40,979 nucleotides of DNA from an uncultured Azospirillum sp. (lineage in GTDB: Bacteria; Pseudomonadota; Alphaproteobacteria; Azospirillales; Azospirillaceae): contig NZ_CAMLJP010000049.1 in the NCBI RefSeq assembly GCF_946480385.1, positions 1 to 40,979 on the forward strand, given 5' to 3'. Positions 39,584 to 40,979 of the stretch are shown piece after piece. The translations under genes were made by a program, and so were the position numbers. The notes under the pieces are model-generated. The model saw only the letters and a list, made by a program, of their open reading frames with translations. It was not told where the DNA came from and did no database searches. Within the stretch, counting starts at the first letter, position 1. Every line of letters starts with the position of its first letter.

Positions 39584-40979
39584 ATGCCCCACGCCGACTT
39601 CATCCACCTGCGCGTCCATTCCGCCTATTCGCTGTCGGAAGGTGCGATCAAGGTGAAGGAGCTGGTCAAGCTCTGCCTGAAACAGCAGATGCCGGCCGTC
39701 GCGGTCACCGACACCGGCAACCTGTTCGGCGCGCTGGAATTCGCGCTGGCGGCGTCGGATGCCGGCGTGCAGCCGATCATCGGCACCGTCCTGGGCATCA
39801 CCCGCGTCGGTCCCGCCCAGACCAAGCCCGGCCTGCCCGGCAAGGCGGCGGCCACCCCCGACCAGCTGGTCCTGCTCTGCCAGAACGAGGAGGGCTACCG
39901 CAACCTGACGGCGCTGGTGTCCAAGGCTTTCCTGGAGTCGGACCCGCTGGCCGGCCCGCAGGTGACGCTGGATGCGCTGGAGGGCCGGTCCGCCGGACTG
40001 ATCGCGCTGACCGGCGGCCCCGGCGGCTCCCTCGGCCGGCTGCTGCACGAAGGGCAGAAGGATCTGGCGCTCGACGTTCTGGAGCGTCTGAAGCGCCTCT
40101 TCCCCGGCCGCCTCTATGTCGAGCTGCAGCGGCACGAGGGCGGGCGCGGCCATTTCGCCACGGTGGAGAACGCCGTCGAGCCGGCGCTGATCGACCTCGC
40201 CTATGCCCATGACCTGCCGCTGGTCGCCACCAACGACTGTTATTTCGCGACCGAGGACATGTACGAGGCGCATGACGCGCTGCTCTGCATCGCCGAGGGC
40301 GCCTATCTCAGCCAGGAGGACCGCCGCCGCCTGACCCCCGACCACCGCTTCAAGTCGGCCGAGGAGATGCGGCTGCTGTTCGCCGATCTGCCGGAGGCGG
40401 TGGACAACACGGTGGCCATCGCCCGGCGCTGCTCTTTCCTGCTGAAGCCGATCAAGCCGATCCTGCCGCCGTTTGCCTGCGAAGGCGGCCGAACCGAGGA
40501 TGACGAGCTGCGCGCCCAGTCGCGCGCCGGCCTGGAGATGCGGCTGGAGAAGGTCGTCTTCACCCCCGACATGACGCCGGAACAGCGCGAGGAGACCCGC
40601 AAGACCTATTTCGAGCGGCTGGAGTTCGAGCTGGACGTCATCGTCAAGATGAAGTTCCCCGGCTACTTCCTGATCGTGTCGGACTTCATCAAATGGGCGA
40701 AGAACCACGACATCCCCGTCGGCCCCGGCCGCGGGTCGGGTGCCGGCTCCGTCGTCGCCTGGGCGCTGACCATCACCGACCTCGACCCGCTGCGCTTCGG
40801 CCTGCTGTTCGAGCGCTTCCTGAACCCCGAACGCGTGTCGATGCCCGACTTCGACATCGACTTCTGCCAGGACCGCCGCGAAGAGGTCATCCGCTACGTC
40901 CAGAACAAGTACGGCTACGACCGCGTCGCCCAGATCATCACCTTCGGTAAGCTGCAGGCGCGCGCCGTGCTGCGCGACG
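39584..40979 (+). CDS. dnaE: DNA polymerase III subunit alpha (3' end outside window)
   Basis: The visible 465 residues are the N-terminal part of the replicative polymerase. The PHP domain comes first ([22 protein letters not shown], residues 6-27; [14 protein letters not shown] near 42-55), followed by the start of the polymerase palm: [16 protein letters not shown] near 383-398 and [13 protein letters not shown], where D422 and D424 match the catalytic aspartates D401 and D403 of E. coli DnaE. The third catalytic aspartate, the thumb, fingers and tau-binding parts lie beyond the window. The ATG at 39584 fits the usual N terminus, although its ribosome binding site is weak. It forms the polymerase core with epsilon in the replisome. 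Confidence 0.97.
   Translation, partial: MPHADFIHLRVHSAYSLSEGAIKVKELVKLCLKQQMPAVAVTDTGNLFGALEFALAASDAGVQPIIGTVLGITRVGPAQTKPGLPGKAAATPDQLVLLCQNEEGYRNLTALVSKAFLESDPLAGPQVTLDALEGRSAGLIALTGGPGGSLGRLLHEGQKDLALDVLERLKRLFPGRLYVELQRHEGGRGHFATVENAVEPALIDLAYAHDLPLVATNDCYFATEDMYEAHDALLCIAEGAYLSQEDRRRLTPDHRFKSAEEMRLLFADLPEAVDNTVAIARRCSFLLKPIKPILPPFACEGGRTEDDELRAQSRAGLEMRLEKVVFTPDMTPEQREETRKTYFERLEFELDVIVKMKFPGYFLIVSDFIKWAKNHDIPVGPGRGSGAGSVVAWALTITDLDPLRFGLLFERFLNPERVSMPDFDIDFCQDRREEVIRYVQNKYGYDRVAQIITFGKLQARAVLRD

Overview
The window reads as chromosome of a high-GC alphaproteobacterium, most likely Azospirillum or a close relative in the Azospirillaceae. This rests on very GC-rich codon use, a chemoreceptor carrying a C-terminal PilZ domain (an architecture known from Azospirillum Tlp1), several multi-domain sensor kinases, a TRAP transporter and dense gene packing with ATGA/GTGA-type overlaps. 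The genus is an inference, because no rRNA or other phylogenetic marker lies in the window except the start of dnaE at the right edge. I saw no tRNA, rRNA, insertion sequence or CRISPR array.

Layout. 1-531 (-): N-terminal part of a DUF4347/RTX-type secreted protein, cut by the window edge. 899-6030 (-): a catabolic block with the TRAP transporter dctP-dctQ-dctM, a Gfo/Idh/MocA oxidoreductase and an FCD-type GntR regulator. The same 15-bp AT-rich sequence lies upstream of both dctP and gntR. 6350-9201 (+): a compositionally atypical two-gene cassette, a DUF262 protein translationally coupled to a HipA-family kinase; this is the best candidate for an undescribed system here. 9246-11300 (-): 2,4-dienoyl-CoA reductase (fadH) behind a LiuR-like palindrome. 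11594-14713 (+): hydroxypyruvate isomerase, tartronate semialdehyde reductase and glycerate kinase, a complete route from hydroxypyruvate/tartronate semialdehyde to 2-phosphoglycerate. 14726-18107 (-): an EEP-family hydrolase, an orphan CheD and a PBP4-type peptidase with a Tat-like signal. 18196-20076 (+): an FHA-domain protein. 20085-21326 (-): an MFS exporter.

21542-31809 is a signalling block: the PilZ chemoreceptor, a large hybrid kinase with PAS, REC and HPt domains, a degenerate kinase/receiver protein with a 9-residue tandem repeat, a NarL-type regulator, and on the other strand a stand-alone receiver overlapping an HD-GYP response regulator. The block joins phosphorelay signalling to cyclic-di-GMP turnover (HD-GYP) and sensing (PilZ). 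31823-39447 (-) holds housekeeping and envelope genes: a secreted Pro/Tyr-rich surface protein, a small unknown protein, gamma-glutamyltransferase, a DUF2892 membrane protein, a second hybrid kinase, an EamA transporter and a lipoprotein. From 39584 (+) to the edge lies the 5' part of dnaE.
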